A stretch of 64,000 nt of DNA from Virgibacillus natechei (GTDB lineage Bacteria > Bacillota > Bacilli > Bacillales > Amphibacillaceae): assembly GCF_026013645.1 (NCBI RefSeq), contig NZ_CP110224.1, positions 1,364,001 through 1,428,000 on the forward strand, read 5' to 3'. The notes below the pieces were generated by a model that was not told the DNA's origin, searched no databases, and saw only the letters and a program-made list of their open reading frames with translations. Made by a program: the position numbers and the translations under genes. Position 1 is the stretch's first letter. Every line of letters starts with the position of its first letter. This document shows positions 36,075-44,008 of this stretch, in pieces.

Positions 36075-36884
36075 ATGAAATTTAAAATTGTATCCAAAGG
36101 CGACGAACGATCCAATACTATTAAAGCTACAATGAAGCAATATTTAACCGAATTTGACTTAGAATATGATAAAGAAGAGCCAGATCTGGTTATTTCTGTA
36201 GGTGGGGATGGAACATTTTTAGAAGCATTTCATCGATATCACCACCGGTTGGAGTTAACTGCTTTTATTGGCGTACATACAGGCCATTTAGGCTTTTATG
36301 CAGATTGGACTCCAGATGAGGTAGAAAAATTGATTATTGAAATTGCAAAGACACCTTTTCAAGTTGTGGAGTATCCTTTATTGGAAGTTATCATACGTCC
36401 TAGATCTGGCGGAAAAGAAGATCGCTTTCTCGCGTTAAATGAAACAATGATCAAAACAACAGAAGGATCGGTTGTATTTGATGTGAAAATAAAAGGGGAA
36501 CATTTCGAGACATTCCGTGGAGATGGGCTATGTATATCCACACCTTCTGGCAGTACGGCATACAACAAGGCACTAGGCGGTGGAATCATTCATCCTTCGC
36601 TTGAAGCAATACAACTTACCGAAATGGCTTCCATAAATAATCGTGTATTCCGTACAATCGGTTCTCCTTTAATTTTACCGAAGCATCATACAGCATTAAT
36701 GGAGCCGATGGTGGACAAGAGCTTCCTAATAGCAATTGATCATTTCACCACAAACTTTACGAATGTGAAATCAATCCAATGTCGTGTAGCCAAAGAAAGG
36801 GTTCGCTTTGCGCGGTTTAGACCATTCCCATTTTGGAATAGGGTAAGGGATTCATTTGTGGCAGAAGGCGATGGGCGCGTATAA
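36075..36884 (+). CDS. nadF: NAD kinase
   Basis: 269 residues. Phosphorylates NAD to NADP. The signature [11 protein letters not shown] starts at G43, and the second motif is [24 protein letters not shown] precedes the ATG by 10 nt. In B. subtilis this is the ppnKA (YjbN) copy, located between relQ and the pseudouridine synthase gene yjbO, as here. Confidence 0.96.
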   Translation: MKFKIVSKGDERSNTIKATMKQYLTEFDLEYDKEEPDLVISVGGDGTFLEAFHRYHHRLELTAFIGVHTGHLGFYADWTPDEVEKLIIEIAKTPFQVVEYPLLEVIIRPRSGGKEDRFLALNETMIKTTEGSVVFDVKIKGEHFETFRGDGLCISTPSGSTAYNKALGGGIIHPSLEAIQLTEMASINNRVFRTIGSPLILPKHHTALMEPMVDKSFLIAIDHFTTNFTNVKSIQCRVAKERVRFARFRPFPFWNRVRDSFVAEGDGRV

Positions 36885-36886
36885 TA

Positions 36887-37777
36887 ATGGTATATGAGGT
36901 AAAATGGACCATTACACAAGATCATGATGGAATGACTATTCGTGATTATTTACAAACCATACGTGGTTTTTCTAGAAGCATGCTAAAAGTTGTTAAATTT
37001 GATGGCGGAAATATAGAGGTCAATGGATATTCACAAAGCGTGCGTTATACGATTTCTGAAGGGGATTTAGTAACTGTTCAATTTCCTAAAGAAGTAATCG
37101 GGAATGGCATGAAGGCAGAAGATCTCGAATTAGATATTAGGTATGAAGATGAAGCATTGATCATACTTAATAAGCCGGCAGGAATGGCTATTCTTCCATC
37201 TGTCAATCATCCCTCAGGAACAATTGCAAATGGCTTATTAGGCTATTATAAAAGAAATAAAATATCTTATACCATACATGTGGTCACAAGGCTGGACCGG
37301 GATACATCTGGATTGGTTCTAATAGCCAAACATCGATTCAGTCATTCGCTGCTCTTTAGTTCTCAAAAAAAGGGGGCAGTTAAACGAAAATATAAAGCAG
37401 TTATCGAGGGACATCTCGATAAGAAACAGGGGATAATCAATCAACCTATTGCCAGGAAAGGAAACTCCATTATTGAACGTACAGTAGCGGATGCGGGAAA
37501 AGAAGCCATTACGCACTATAACGTCATCCAGGAGTCAACGAATCATTCCTTAGTAGAAATTGAACTTGAAACAGGAAGAACACACCAAATCAGAGTGCAT
37601 TTTACCCACCTTGGTCATCCAATAGCTGGAGATGATCTATATGGTGGTTCTACTGACAAAGTAGCACAACAAGCATTGCATTGTTTTGCACTTCAATTTG
37701 AACATCCGTACACGATGGAAGAAATGCAATTTCATTCTCCATTACGTACGGATATCAAACAGTTGATTTCTACCTAA
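36887..37777 (+). CDS. yjbO: RluA/RluD-type pseudouridine synthase YjbO
   Basis: 296 residues. N-terminal S4-like region, then the RluA-family catalytic core with [10 protein letters not shown] (catalytic D137), [12 protein letters not shown] and [11 protein letters not shown]. Modifies uridine in rRNA or tRNA. The ATG lies 2 nt after the nadF stop with only a weak ribosome site (AAGG, long spacing), suggesting translational coupling. Its 3' end overlaps the convergent prpE gene by 8 bp. Confidence 0.94.
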   Translation: MVYEVKWTITQDHDGMTIRDYLQTIRGFSRSMLKVVKFDGGNIEVNGYSQSVRYTISEGDLVTVQFPKEVIGNGMKAEDLELDIRYEDEALIILNKPAGMAILPSVNHPSGTIANGLLGYYKRNKISYTIHVVTRLDRDTSGLVLIAKHRFSHSLLFSSQKKGAVKRKYKAVIEGHLDKKQGIINQPIARKGNSIIERTVADAGKEAITHYNVIQESTNHSLVEIELETGRTHQIRVHFTHLGHPIAGDDLYGGSTDKVAQQALHCFALQFEHPYTMEEMQFHSPLRTDIKQLIST

Positions 37778-38510
37778 AATAACTGAACTTTTCGTCCACA
37801 AAGGGTTGTTTTGATGGGACGGCTGCTATTTTTTCTTCGGGTAAACGAAAAGCACTTAGCGCATTACCAAACACACAGCCTGTATCAATATTAACTGTTT
37901 TATTTATAAACCGCGGTTCTATCACGGGTGTGTGTCCATAAACAATCCATTGATTTCCCATATAGTTTTGTGCCCAGTCTCCGCGTATTGGGCGCCCATC
38001 TTCATCAAATTTCCCAGTAATATCCCCGTAAAGTACAAATGTTTCTACTTTATTATCGGTACGCCCTATATACGATTCCCTTATCCCAGCATGTGCTACT
38101 ACCGCCCCAGCCTCAGGGAGTTGTAAATAAAGGGGAGATGCTTCAATCAAGGTCATGAACTTCTTTTTTATACGCTCCTGTTCCTGTTTATCCAGACGTT
38201 TATATTCCGCAACAGTTGTTTCCAATCCATGACGTACATGAACATTATTGCCTAGAAAGTAACGGTATAATTTATTACAATGGTTTCCTGGTACATATTT
38301 TGCTTTATGATGAACGATAACCATTTCATAAACAAGTTTGATGACTTGTAGAGAAGCGGGTCCTCTGTCTGTGATATCGCCTAGGAACACAGGTATTCTG
38401 CCTTCAGGGTGGATATAAATAGTGTTCTCTTGCTTGTAACCTAACCGATCAAATAATTCATGCAATTCCTCGATACAGCCGTGTACATCTCCAATAACAT
38501 CAATTTTCAT
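37770..38510 (-). CDS. prpE: Bis(5'-nucleosyl)-tetraphosphatase PrpE (symmetrical)
   Basis: 246 residues, calcineurin-like metallophosphoesterase. Motifs: GDVHGC near residue 6, [14 protein letters not shown] and VYGHTPV. Hydrolyses Ap4A-type dinucleotides; B. subtilis PrpE (YjbP) also affects spore germination. AAGGTGG lies 9 nt before the ATG at 38510. Convergent overlap of 8 bp with yjbO. Confidence 0.94.
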   Translation of the reverse strand: MKIDVIGDVHGCIEELHELFDRLGYKQENTIYIHPEGRIPVFLGDITDRGPASLQVIKLVYEMVIVHHKAKYVPGNHCNKLYRYFLGNNVHVRHGLETTVAEYKRLDKQEQERIKKKFMTLIEASPLYLQLPEAGAVVAHAGIRESYIGRTDNKVETFVLYGDITGKFDEDGRPIRGDWAQNYMGNQWIVYGHTPVIEPRFINKTVNIDTGCVFGNALSAFRLPEEKIAAVPSKQPFVDEKFSYFR

Positions 38511-38576
38511 GACACATTGCCACCTTGTCTTAGTCTTATAGTTAGTGTACATGATTTTGCTTCATTTATCACAATT

Positions 38577-38655
38577 AACGGGCAGACCAACTCAATAGGC
38601 TACACGTAAATACTCGTCTCGCTGAAAACACTAGCCACTGCGACACAATTCAAAT
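38577..38655. repeat. Type-C repeat, copy 5 (divergent)
   Basis: TTAACGGGCAGACCAACTCA, then CGTAAATACTCGTCTCGCTG and AAAACACTAG. The stem bases of the GGGAC/GTCCC part are changed. Confidence 0.5.
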
Positions 38656-38672
38656 AATGGGTTCATATAATG
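38643..38672 (+). promoter_or_regulatory. Candidate sigma-K promoter of cotO
   Basis: ACAC (38643-38646), 17-bp spacer, CATATAATG (38664-38672). Fits the sigma-K pattern AC...CATANNNTA apart from the last base; two other coat genes here share it. Confidence 0.5.
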
Positions 38673-38706
38673 AGTTGAGCAAATTTTATGAAGGAGAGAT
38701 CATCGT

Positions 38707-39234
38707 ATGGCAAAAAAGAAATTCGCGAAAGATCCATTGCTTTATATTAGTCAGCCAACTACAAACGCTACAGAAGCACCGATGCAATACAATTATACGT
38801 CCCCGAAAAAGAGACGCAATCATATAGCGGACCAGCGTACATCAGAACAGGCAGCCCAGCCTACTCATAGAAGGCCGCTAAAAAGAAATTTTTTTAAACA
38901 AGAATTAAATCAAGTGGAGGAAGCAGAATCTGAAAGTGAAGAGAGTAATGATGAGGAAGTAAACAAGGAAGATGAACAACAAGAACGAGAGGTAGAAGAA
39001 AGAGAAACACGAAAGTTTAAGGATATGACATTAAAAGAAAAAGTTTATTATTTTATGAATCAATCTGATTATACACCTAAAATGAGGTGTGAAATTAAAA
39101 CAAAGGAAAGGACATATCGAGGAACTATTAATGACTTTCAAGATGAGGAAGTGCATATGCGAGTTGGTAAACGGGCATCAAATACAAAAATTGCGATGGA
39201 AGAAATAACATCAATCCGAATGCTAGGATTTTAA
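38707..39234 (+). CDS. cotO: Spore coat protein CotO
   Basis: 175 residues: start MAKKKFAKDPLLYISQP, a long charged, Glu-rich middle (EEAESESEESNDEEVNKED region) and a conserved C-terminal domain DMTLKEKVYYFMN...RCEIKTKERTYRGTI. This matches CotO (YjbX), a morphogenetic coat protein needed for outer coat/crust assembly with CotH. Position next to cotZ agrees with B. subtilis. AAGGAGAG is before the ATG; a sigma-K-like promoter is upstream. Confidence 0.88.
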   Translation: MAKKKFAKDPLLYISQPTTNATEAPMQYNYTSPKKRRNHIADQRTSEQAAQPTHRRPLKRNFFKQELNQVEEAESESEESNDEEVNKEDEQQEREVEERETRKFKDMTLKEKVYYFMNQSDYTPKMRCEIKTKERTYRGTINDFQDEEVHMRVGKRASNTKIAMEEITSIRMLGF

Positions 39235-39321
39235 AATAGGCTTATTTTTTAATACTAGAAGCATTGACTGCTAAAAGCCGACTTTACAATTAATTCCATT
39301 TTAATAGCAAGTGAACGAAAC

Positions 39322-39373
39322 AAAACACACCAGGAAAAGGAGGAGGTAATCCAACTTTCCAATGGTGTGTTTT
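39322..39373. terminator. Terminator between cotO and cotZ
   Basis: AAAACACACCA (39322-39332) and TGGTGTGTTTT (39363-39373), long loop containing CTTTCC/GGAAAAG complementarity; works for both convergent genes. Confidence 0.8.
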
Positions 39374-39455
39374 AGTAGATGGGAAAGTGTAAAACTTTCC
39401 TATCTGTATGAGTGCGGTCTTTGGCGATTCGCCTAAGGCTTGCACTTTTAAATAT
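39374..39455 (+). repeat. Type-A hairpin repeat, copy 7
   Basis: AGTAGATGGGAAAGTGTAAA-ACTTTCCTATCTG, then AGTGCGGTCTTTGGC-gatt-CGCCTAAGGCTTGCACTTT as hairpin 2. It starts at the end of the cotO/cotZ terminator. Confidence 0.85.
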
Positions 39456-39469
39456 ATTTTTTCTGTTAG

Positions 39470-39925
39470 TTAAAGTGCGTTAACTGCTGGCAAGCAAGTA
39501 ACATGACAGAAACAATTTAGGTCTACCGTTAGGCAGATTCCAGTAGCAAGTAATGGTTCTGTGCATTGATGAACAGGACTTTTTGGATCTTTGTCTGCAT
39601 CATTTGGATCTCTTAATAATTCAAGTGTAGCACAACAATCTTTGTCGACACTCTTAACTCTAAAGAAAAAGCTGGATGTCATATGGCCAATATCATTTGG
39701 ATGTGCACCATACCCTTTAAATGGTTTACAACTATCCTTACAGTACAAAATCACCGGTACCGTATCCAACCCATTGCCTGAATCCCTCTCTCCTAATAAA
39801 TCACTAATTGATTGTTCGCAACTTGTGTCACAGCAATTCTCTACAACATCCGTTTGTGCGTCAACGATATCTTTTAGAATATCACATACGCAGTTACCTG
39901 TTTCAAACCCTTTTCCACAACCCAT
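39470..39925 (-). CDS. cotZ: Spore crust protein of the CotY/CotZ family
   Basis: 151 residues with many cysteines (NCVCDIL, ENCCDTSCEQ, ATGICLTVDLNCFCHVTCL). CotZ and CotY form disulfide-linked lattices in the outermost spore layer (crust). The C-terminal VDLNCFCHVTCL matches the VDLDCFCAINCL of B. subtilis CotZ. AAAGGAG lies 9 nt before the ATG; a sigma-K-like promoter is upstream. Only one CotY/Z gene is present here. Confidence 0.92.
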   Translation of the reverse strand: MGCGKGFETGNCVCDILKDIVDAQTDVVENCCDTSCEQSISDLLGERDSGNGLDTVPVILYCKDSCKPFKGYGAHPNDIGHMTSSFFFRVKSVDKDCCATLELLRDPNDADKDPKSPVHQCTEPLLATGICLTVDLNCFCHVTCLPAVNAL

Positions 39926-39971
39926 GAATTATATCTCCTTTCAAGATTGAAATTGACTTAGTTGTCTTTAC

Positions 39972-40000
39972 TAGAATATGTCTTTAGGGTTGGATTGTGT
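39972..40000 (-). promoter_or_regulatory. Candidate sigma-K promoter of cotZ
   Basis: On the minus strand ACAC, 16-bp spacer, CATATTCTA (39980-39972), a perfect CATANNNTA -10 element about 47 nt before the start codon. Confidence 0.55.
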
Positions 40001-40055
40001 GGGCATTCATCTTTATCTGAAGACATTTATTAGAAAGAAATAAGGGCTGATAACG

Positions 40056-40084
40056 ACACCCAGTGAATTAACCTTACATAGACT
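40056..40084 (+). promoter_or_regulatory. Candidate sigma-K promoter of the 40120 gene
   Basis: ACAC, 17-bp spacer, CATAGACTG (40076-40084), 36 nt before the start codon; same form as for cotO and cotZ. Confidence 0.5.
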
Positions 40085-40119
40085 GCTAATGAGACAAATC
40101 TGTAAAGGAGTGTATGAAG

Positions 40120-40380
40120 GTGTCTGAAAAAAAACAGGTTATCCATGTTAAGGATTTAGTGATTAAAGCAGATAATGTAATTATTGAAGGGACACAGCAA
40201 CAGCAACGACGTCGTGATCCATTCTTTGGTCGTTATATAGAAGATGACCGGAGTAAGGATGTGGAAGCTGCGCAGGATGTTGAACACAAACCCCAGGAAG
40301 AAAATAAGGATGATGATGGTGAGGATGAGGATAAAGAAAGTGAACCTAGGTTTGAAAGAAGACCTTTTTCTTGGTTTTAA
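40120..40380 (+). CDS. Acidic small protein beside the coat genes, probable spore coat component
   Basis: 86 residues from the GTG at 40120 (9 nt after AAAGGAG; an ATG at 40114 is too close to it). Sequence: KKQVIHVKDLVIKADNVIIEG, a basic RRRDPFFGRYIEDDRS stretch, then an Asp/Glu-rich tail ending RRPFSWF. I do not recognise the family. Position divergent from cotZ and a sigma-K-like promoter suggest a coat or crust protein, perhaps in the place of the B. subtilis cotV/W/X genes. Confidence 0.7.
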   Translation: MSEKKQVIHVKDLVIKADNVIIEGTQQQQRRRDPFFGRYIEDDRSKDVEAAQDVEHKPQEENKDDDGEDEDKESEPRFERRPFSWF

Positions 40381-40408
40381 GCAACTATATTTAGCTGCTT
40401 TTCTTTTT
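40379..40408 (+). terminator. Terminator after the acidic coat-region gene
   Basis: Short stem AAGCA/TGCTT around the stop region followed by TTCTTTTT; a type-A repeat starts directly after. Confidence 0.55.
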
Positions 40409-40500
40409 AGCAGATAGGAAACCACCATGGCTCGCCTTGAGCGAGCCACCATTTACCATAAAAATGAATTTGTTTTCATACAAAAGTATAAACTTTCTAA
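40409..40500 (+). repeat. Type-A hairpin repeat, copy 8 (rearranged)
   Basis: AGCAGATAGGAAACCACCATGG, an inner hairpin GGCTCGC-cttga-GCGAGCC (40429-40447), a spacer, then AAAAGTATAAACTTTCTAAA. The left half is close to copy 2. Confidence 0.75.
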
Positions 40501-40554
40501 AAAGTAAATGACATATTTCACTGAAAATAGGGTATAGTTAAATAAGAAGGTATA

Positions 40555-40635
40555 AGAGGGAGTATAAAACTTTCCTATATGCATAAGTAGGGGCTCTGCC
40601 ATTTACCGAAAGCTTGGATGCCAATTTTTCTAAAA
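40555..40635 (+). repeat. Type-A hairpin repeat, copy 9
   Basis: GAGGGAGTATAAAACTTTCC, TATATGCATAAGTAGGGGCTC, then GCTTGGATGCCAATTTTTCTAAAA. The left arm is degenerate; copies 8 and 9 are close together. Confidence 0.7.
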
Positions 40636-40710
40636 GATTATTTTTTACTAGTAGCCGAATGCACGTAAACGCTTTGGATATATATATCATATTTTACGGG
40701 GGTGTAACCA

Positions 40711-40968
40711 TTGGGATACATTTTACCAATAACAAATCACCAATATAATGCTTATCAAAACCGTATCATGGAAGATAAACGAATTCCTCAAAATGTAGAA
40801 AAGCCATTTAAAGTTGTTTTAGAAAAGCGGCATCAAGAGTTAACGAAAGAATATGATCGCTTGCATCGTCCGATGGATATACAGGCTAACAAACACGAAA
40901 AACTAAATGCGGAGAAAATATATAATCAATTAACAGGGAAAGGAACACATTTTAACAAAATTATTTAG
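40711..40968 (+). CDS. Small hydrophilic protein of unknown function (85 aa)
   Basis: 85 residues, charged and soluble: GYILPITNHQYNAYQNRIME, KPFKVVLEKRHQELTKEY, then LNAEKIYNQLTGKGTHFNKII. TTG start with GGGGGTG 6 nt upstream. No recognised family. It stands alone between type-A repeats 9 and 10. No cysteine and no membrane segment. Confidence 0.65.
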   Translation: MGYILPITNHQYNAYQNRIMEDKRIPQNVEKPFKVVLEKRHQELTKEYDRLHRPMDIQANKHEKLNAEKIYNQLTGKGTHFNKII

Positions 40969-40990
40969 AATATTTAACAAAAATATTTTT

Positions 40991-41075
40991 AGCAGATAGG
41001 CAATTATAAAACTCACCTACTGCATAGATGTCTTCCGCCTACCCATTAAAAGGCTTAGCGAATGCCAAGCCCACT
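40991..41075 (+). repeat. Type-A hairpin repeat, copy 10
   Basis: AGCAGATAGGCAATTATAAA-ACTCACCTACTGCATAGATG, then AAAGGCTTAGCGAATGCCAAG. Preceded by ATATTTTT. Confidence 0.75.
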
Positions 41076-41177
41076 AGGTGTACTCGTGCTACAGTAGCAT
41101 ATAGCAACAACATATACGAAAACCACCTTATTCAAGTAAGGTATGATGGATAAGTGGCTGCAGTTATTGCGGCCTAT

Positions 41178-41891
41178 TTACTTATCGAATTTTTGATGGT
41201 TTCTGTTTACAAAAGGCAATATATACAGCATTTTCCCCTGTGTGTACTCAGCATAAAACACTTCTTCAACGGTCTCGAAACCTTGTACGTTTAATTGTTG
41301 AAGCAGCCATTCTTCTGTAAGGCTACTTTCCGTGAGGTTATCATAAATTATCTCGCCATCATTGATAAGTGTTGTAGAAATATGAACGTCTTCTGGTTCA
41401 ACTGTTACATTCAAGTCTGCTTTGGTAGGAGGTTGATAAGGAGACTTCTTCAAAACCGATACTGTTCCATTTGTTTCCAGGATTGCGTGTTCAACTTCCT
41501 CAATAGAAAAAACATCTTTTCCTCTTAATAAATTTTTTAGCTGATGTATATCAAGTCGATTTTTTTTCATAACATCACGAATTAGCTCTCCCTTATATAT
41601 GACAATAGCTGGACTTCCTTCTATTAATGCACGTGTCCGTTTATATTTCTGTGTAATTATTTCTGTAGAAAGGAGTAGACTGCCCCATAAAATAATGACG
41701 AAAGCAATCTCAGGTATACCTGCTTTTTCGTCAAATAAAGCATTCCCTACTAACTCCCCCAGGATAATAGCCGCAATAAAATCAAACGGAGTTAATTGTG
41801 AAATTTGCGTTTTTCCGAGAACTTTTGTCAATAGAAATAAAGCAAAGAAACCAAATATAGTTTCATATAGCATTGGTAAAAATTCGTTCAT
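41178..41891 (-). CDS. DUF421 (YetF family) membrane protein
   Basis: 237 residues: three membrane helices in the first 80 residues (LLTKVLGKTQISQLTPFDFIAAIILGELVGNA is the family signature), then a soluble DUF421 region (ALIEGSPAIVIYKGELIRDVMKKNRLDIHQL). Family function unclear; YetF-type proteins have been linked to spore germination and stress. GGGGGAG lies 10 nt before the ATG. Monocistronic on the minus strand. Confidence 0.92.
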   Translation of the reverse strand: MNEFLPMLYETIFGFFALFLLTKVLGKTQISQLTPFDFIAAIILGELVGNALFDEKAGIPEIAFVIILWGSLLLSTEIITQKYKRTRALIEGSPAIVIYKGELIRDVMKKNRLDIHQLKNLLRGKDVFSIEEVEHAILETNGTVSVLKKSPYQPPTKADLNVTVEPEDVHISTTLINDGEIIYDNLTESSLTEEWLLQQLNVQGFETVEEVFYAEYTQGKMLYILPFVNRNHQKFDK

Positions 41892-42040
41892 CGGTATATT
41901 TCTCCCCCTTTACGTATTTACCTCTTACCATAACCGAAAATGAAAAAGTAATTCATGGAGGAGAAAAGTAGAAAACTTAGCATTCGTTAAAGGGATTCTT
42001 AGAAAGTGTTCTTTGCTTTGTTAGGCAGCTAATTATTACT

Positions 42041-42066
42041 GCAAATAGGAAAGTTTTCCTATTTGC
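42041..42066. repeat. Type-A hairpin core, copy 11
   Basis: GCAAATAGGAAAG and TTTTCCTATTTGC form only hairpin 1. It lies next to the yjcF terminator. Confidence 0.55.
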
Positions 42067-42067
42067 C

Positions 42068-42109
42068 AAAAAAGAGTTCGTTATGTAAAGGACATAACGA
42101 ACTCTTTTT
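42068..42109. terminator. Terminator after yjcF
   Basis: AAAAAAGAGTTCGTTATGT (42068-42086) and ACATAACGAACTCTTTTT (42092-42109), 17-18 bp, working on both strands. Confidence 0.95.
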
Positions 42110-42114
42110 GGGAT

Positions 42115-42555
42115 TTATTTAGCCTGAATCTTTGGTAACTTTTTAACCATGGTTACATGAGGAATTCCGGCGTCCATAAACTCACCAGATATGGTTTCAT
42201 AACCTAACTTTTGGTAAAATTCTACTGCATGTGTTTGACCGTTTAATTTGGATTTTTCATACCCATCGTTTGTAATTGCGTCTTCCATTTCACGGATGAG
42301 TTCTTTGCCATGCGATTTTCCGCGATGGTCTTTTAATACACAAATACGTTCAAGTTTTCCATAACCATTCACGTATCGTAGACGACTTGCTGCTATTGGT
42401 TGTCCGTTTAGGTAACCAATAAAGTGGGTCGATGTGTCATCATGTTCATCAAGTTCTTCTTCAGCAGGCACCTCTTGTTCTTCTACAAATACTGTCGTTC
42501 GGATGTTATACGCTTGTTCAATCTCTTTTGTTGTCTTAGCAATTTTTACATTCAC
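42115..42555 (-). CDS. yjcF: GNAT family acetyltransferase YjcF
   Basis: 146 residues. GNAT fold with RTTVFVEEQEVP, LERICVLKDHRGKSHGKELI (acetyl-CoA loop RGKSHG) and FYQKLGYE. Substrate unknown. The GTG start at 42555 shares one base with the TAG stop of yjcG and has AAGGA 9 nt upstream, so it is translationally coupled. The order yjcH-yjcG-yjcF in transcription direction agrees with B. subtilis. Confidence 0.92.
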   Translation of the reverse strand: MNVKIAKTTKEIEQAYNIRTTVFVEEQEVPAEEELDEHDDTSTHFIGYLNGQPIAASRLRYVNGYGKLERICVLKDHRGKSHGKELIREMEDAITNDGYEKSKLNGQTHAVEFYQKLGYETISGEFMDAGIPHVTMVKKLPKIQAK

Positions 42556-43073
42556 TATACATATTCCTTGCCAAAGACAAATGTTTCATGTACGGACCAT
42601 GACCCATTATCCAACTGATATAATAATTGAAAACGGTCAATTTCATCCTCATATTGTGTGCCTCTCATTTTCAGACTACCGAACACATCGGAATACTCGT
42701 CATCCGGAAGTTCTTGCGCGATTGTAATATGCGGAACGAATGAATACTCCTGATTTTGTGGAAATTTACCTTGGTGCATTTTATCGTAAAGATCAATAAG
42801 TTCTTGTATAGGTTCCACTTTTAGATAAATTGTATTTGTAACAGGTGCAAAGGTACTAACCTTGTTAACATGAATCATAAACGGGTTAAATTCGTTTGCT
42901 ATTTGTTTAAGCTCTGTTACCAATTCATCGATTGTGCTGTCATCTGCCTCAAATGGTTGCTTTAATGTAATGTGTGGTGGAATCAAATCATAACGAGGAT
43001 CATAACGCATTCGGTATGAATTAGCTTCATCTTGAACTGATTTTGATGGAAAAATTGCGATACCATATTTCAT
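42555..43073 (-). CDS. yjcG: 2H phosphoesterase superfamily protein YjcG
   Basis: 172 residues. Two HxT motifs, PPHITLKQPF and VPHITIAQEL, mark the 2H phosphoesterase (LigT-like) fold, which acts on 2',3'- or 1',2'-cyclic phosphates; the natural substrate is unknown. AGGAGGT is before the ATG. It is followed directly by yjcF and preceded by yjcH after 138 bp. Confidence 0.93.
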   Translation of the reverse strand: MKYGIAIFPSKSVQDEANSYRMRYDPRYDLIPPHITLKQPFEADDSTIDELVTELKQIANEFNPFMIHVNKVSTFAPVTNTIYLKVEPIQELIDLYDKMHQGKFPQNQEYSFVPHITIAQELPDDEYSDVFGSLKMRGTQYEDEIDRFQLLYQLDNGSWSVHETFVFGKEYV

Positions 43074-43211
43074 AATTAAAAACCTCCTAATATTATTATG
43101 ACAGTTTGACAGTTACTGTAGTTAGCTATACATAGATTATGGATATCATTATAACAGAAATTTCAACTAAAAGTGAGATTATATTTCAACTTTTCAAAAA
43201 ATGTATAAAAA

Positions 43212-43937
43212 TTACGCGAACATGGAAGCTAATACACGCTTCATATCTTTTTGCCAATATTTCCATGTGTGTTGGCCTTCTTCTAGTTCATGGTAGATAT
43301 AGTTAACCTCTTTTGCTTCTAGGAGGTCATTTAATTTTCTGTTCGGTGTTAGAAAATCTTGTTCATCACCATCTGTTGTATCCACAGTTGTTTCTGCTGT
43401 ACCGATTGTGTGGTACATATCAATAGAGTGGATGTCTTTAGCGTTTTCCACTGCTTCTAAAACCTGTTCATCAACATAAGGGGATTGCATGATTACTTTA
43501 CCGAAAGTGTTAGGGTATCTTAATGCAGTCATTAAGGCTAGTGTACCAGCAAGTGAATCTCCCATCAATGCACGTGATTTCCCCATATGGTAGGTCGGAA
43601 GTTCTTCGTCGAGCAATGGGACAACCTCATTTACCAAAAATTTAATGTATGCTTCTTGTTGTTCACCACTTGGATGATATTTCTTTTTACGATCGTATCG
43701 ATCCTGGTAATGAATTCCAACAAAAACAGTATTTGATATCTCCTCACTATCATGCATTCTATCGCTAAGCGTTGCAATTCTTCCCATTTGAAAGTAATCA
43801 TTCCCGTCCTGCATAATACAAATATTATATTTGTACAGTGGTGAAAATGCTTCTGGTTGGTATAACTTTAATGTCATCGTTTCATTTAAATAGTTGCTGT
43901 TAATTTCTCTTTCAATCATAGAACCTTTTCTACCCAT
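43212..43937 (-). CDS. yjcH: Esterase family protein YjcH
   Basis: 241 residues, Fes/esterase-D-type alpha/beta hydrolase. Nucleophile motif GDSLAGTLAL with the serine in G-x-S-x-A/G, acid region DGDEQDFL and the histidine in EEGQHTWKYW. Cytosolic (no signal). GAGGTG lies 6 nt before the ATG at 43937. First gene of the yjcH-yjcG-yjcF group. Confidence 0.9.
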   Translation of the reverse strand: MGRKGSMIEREINSNYLNETMTLKLYQPEAFSPLYKYNICIMQDGNDYFQMGRIATLSDRMHDSEEISNTVFVGIHYQDRYDRKKKYHPSGEQQEAYIKFLVNEVVPLLDEELPTYHMGKSRALMGDSLAGTLALMTALRYPNTFGKVIMQSPYVDEQVLEAVENAKDIHSIDMYHTIGTAETTVDTTDGDEQDFLTPNRKLNDLLEAKEVNYIYHELEEGQHTWKYWQKDMKRVLASMFA

Positions 43938-44008
43938 TACGACACCTCAATTAATTACGTAAAAATTTCCCAATTAGGTTGGGATTTACGAACTCCATTA
44001 TAGACCTA

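Noticed and set aside
39591..39950. Open frame of 119 codons on the plus strand opposite cotZ
   Set aside because: It is antisense to the cysteine-rich CotZ coding sequence, which has a ribosome site, promoter and family match.
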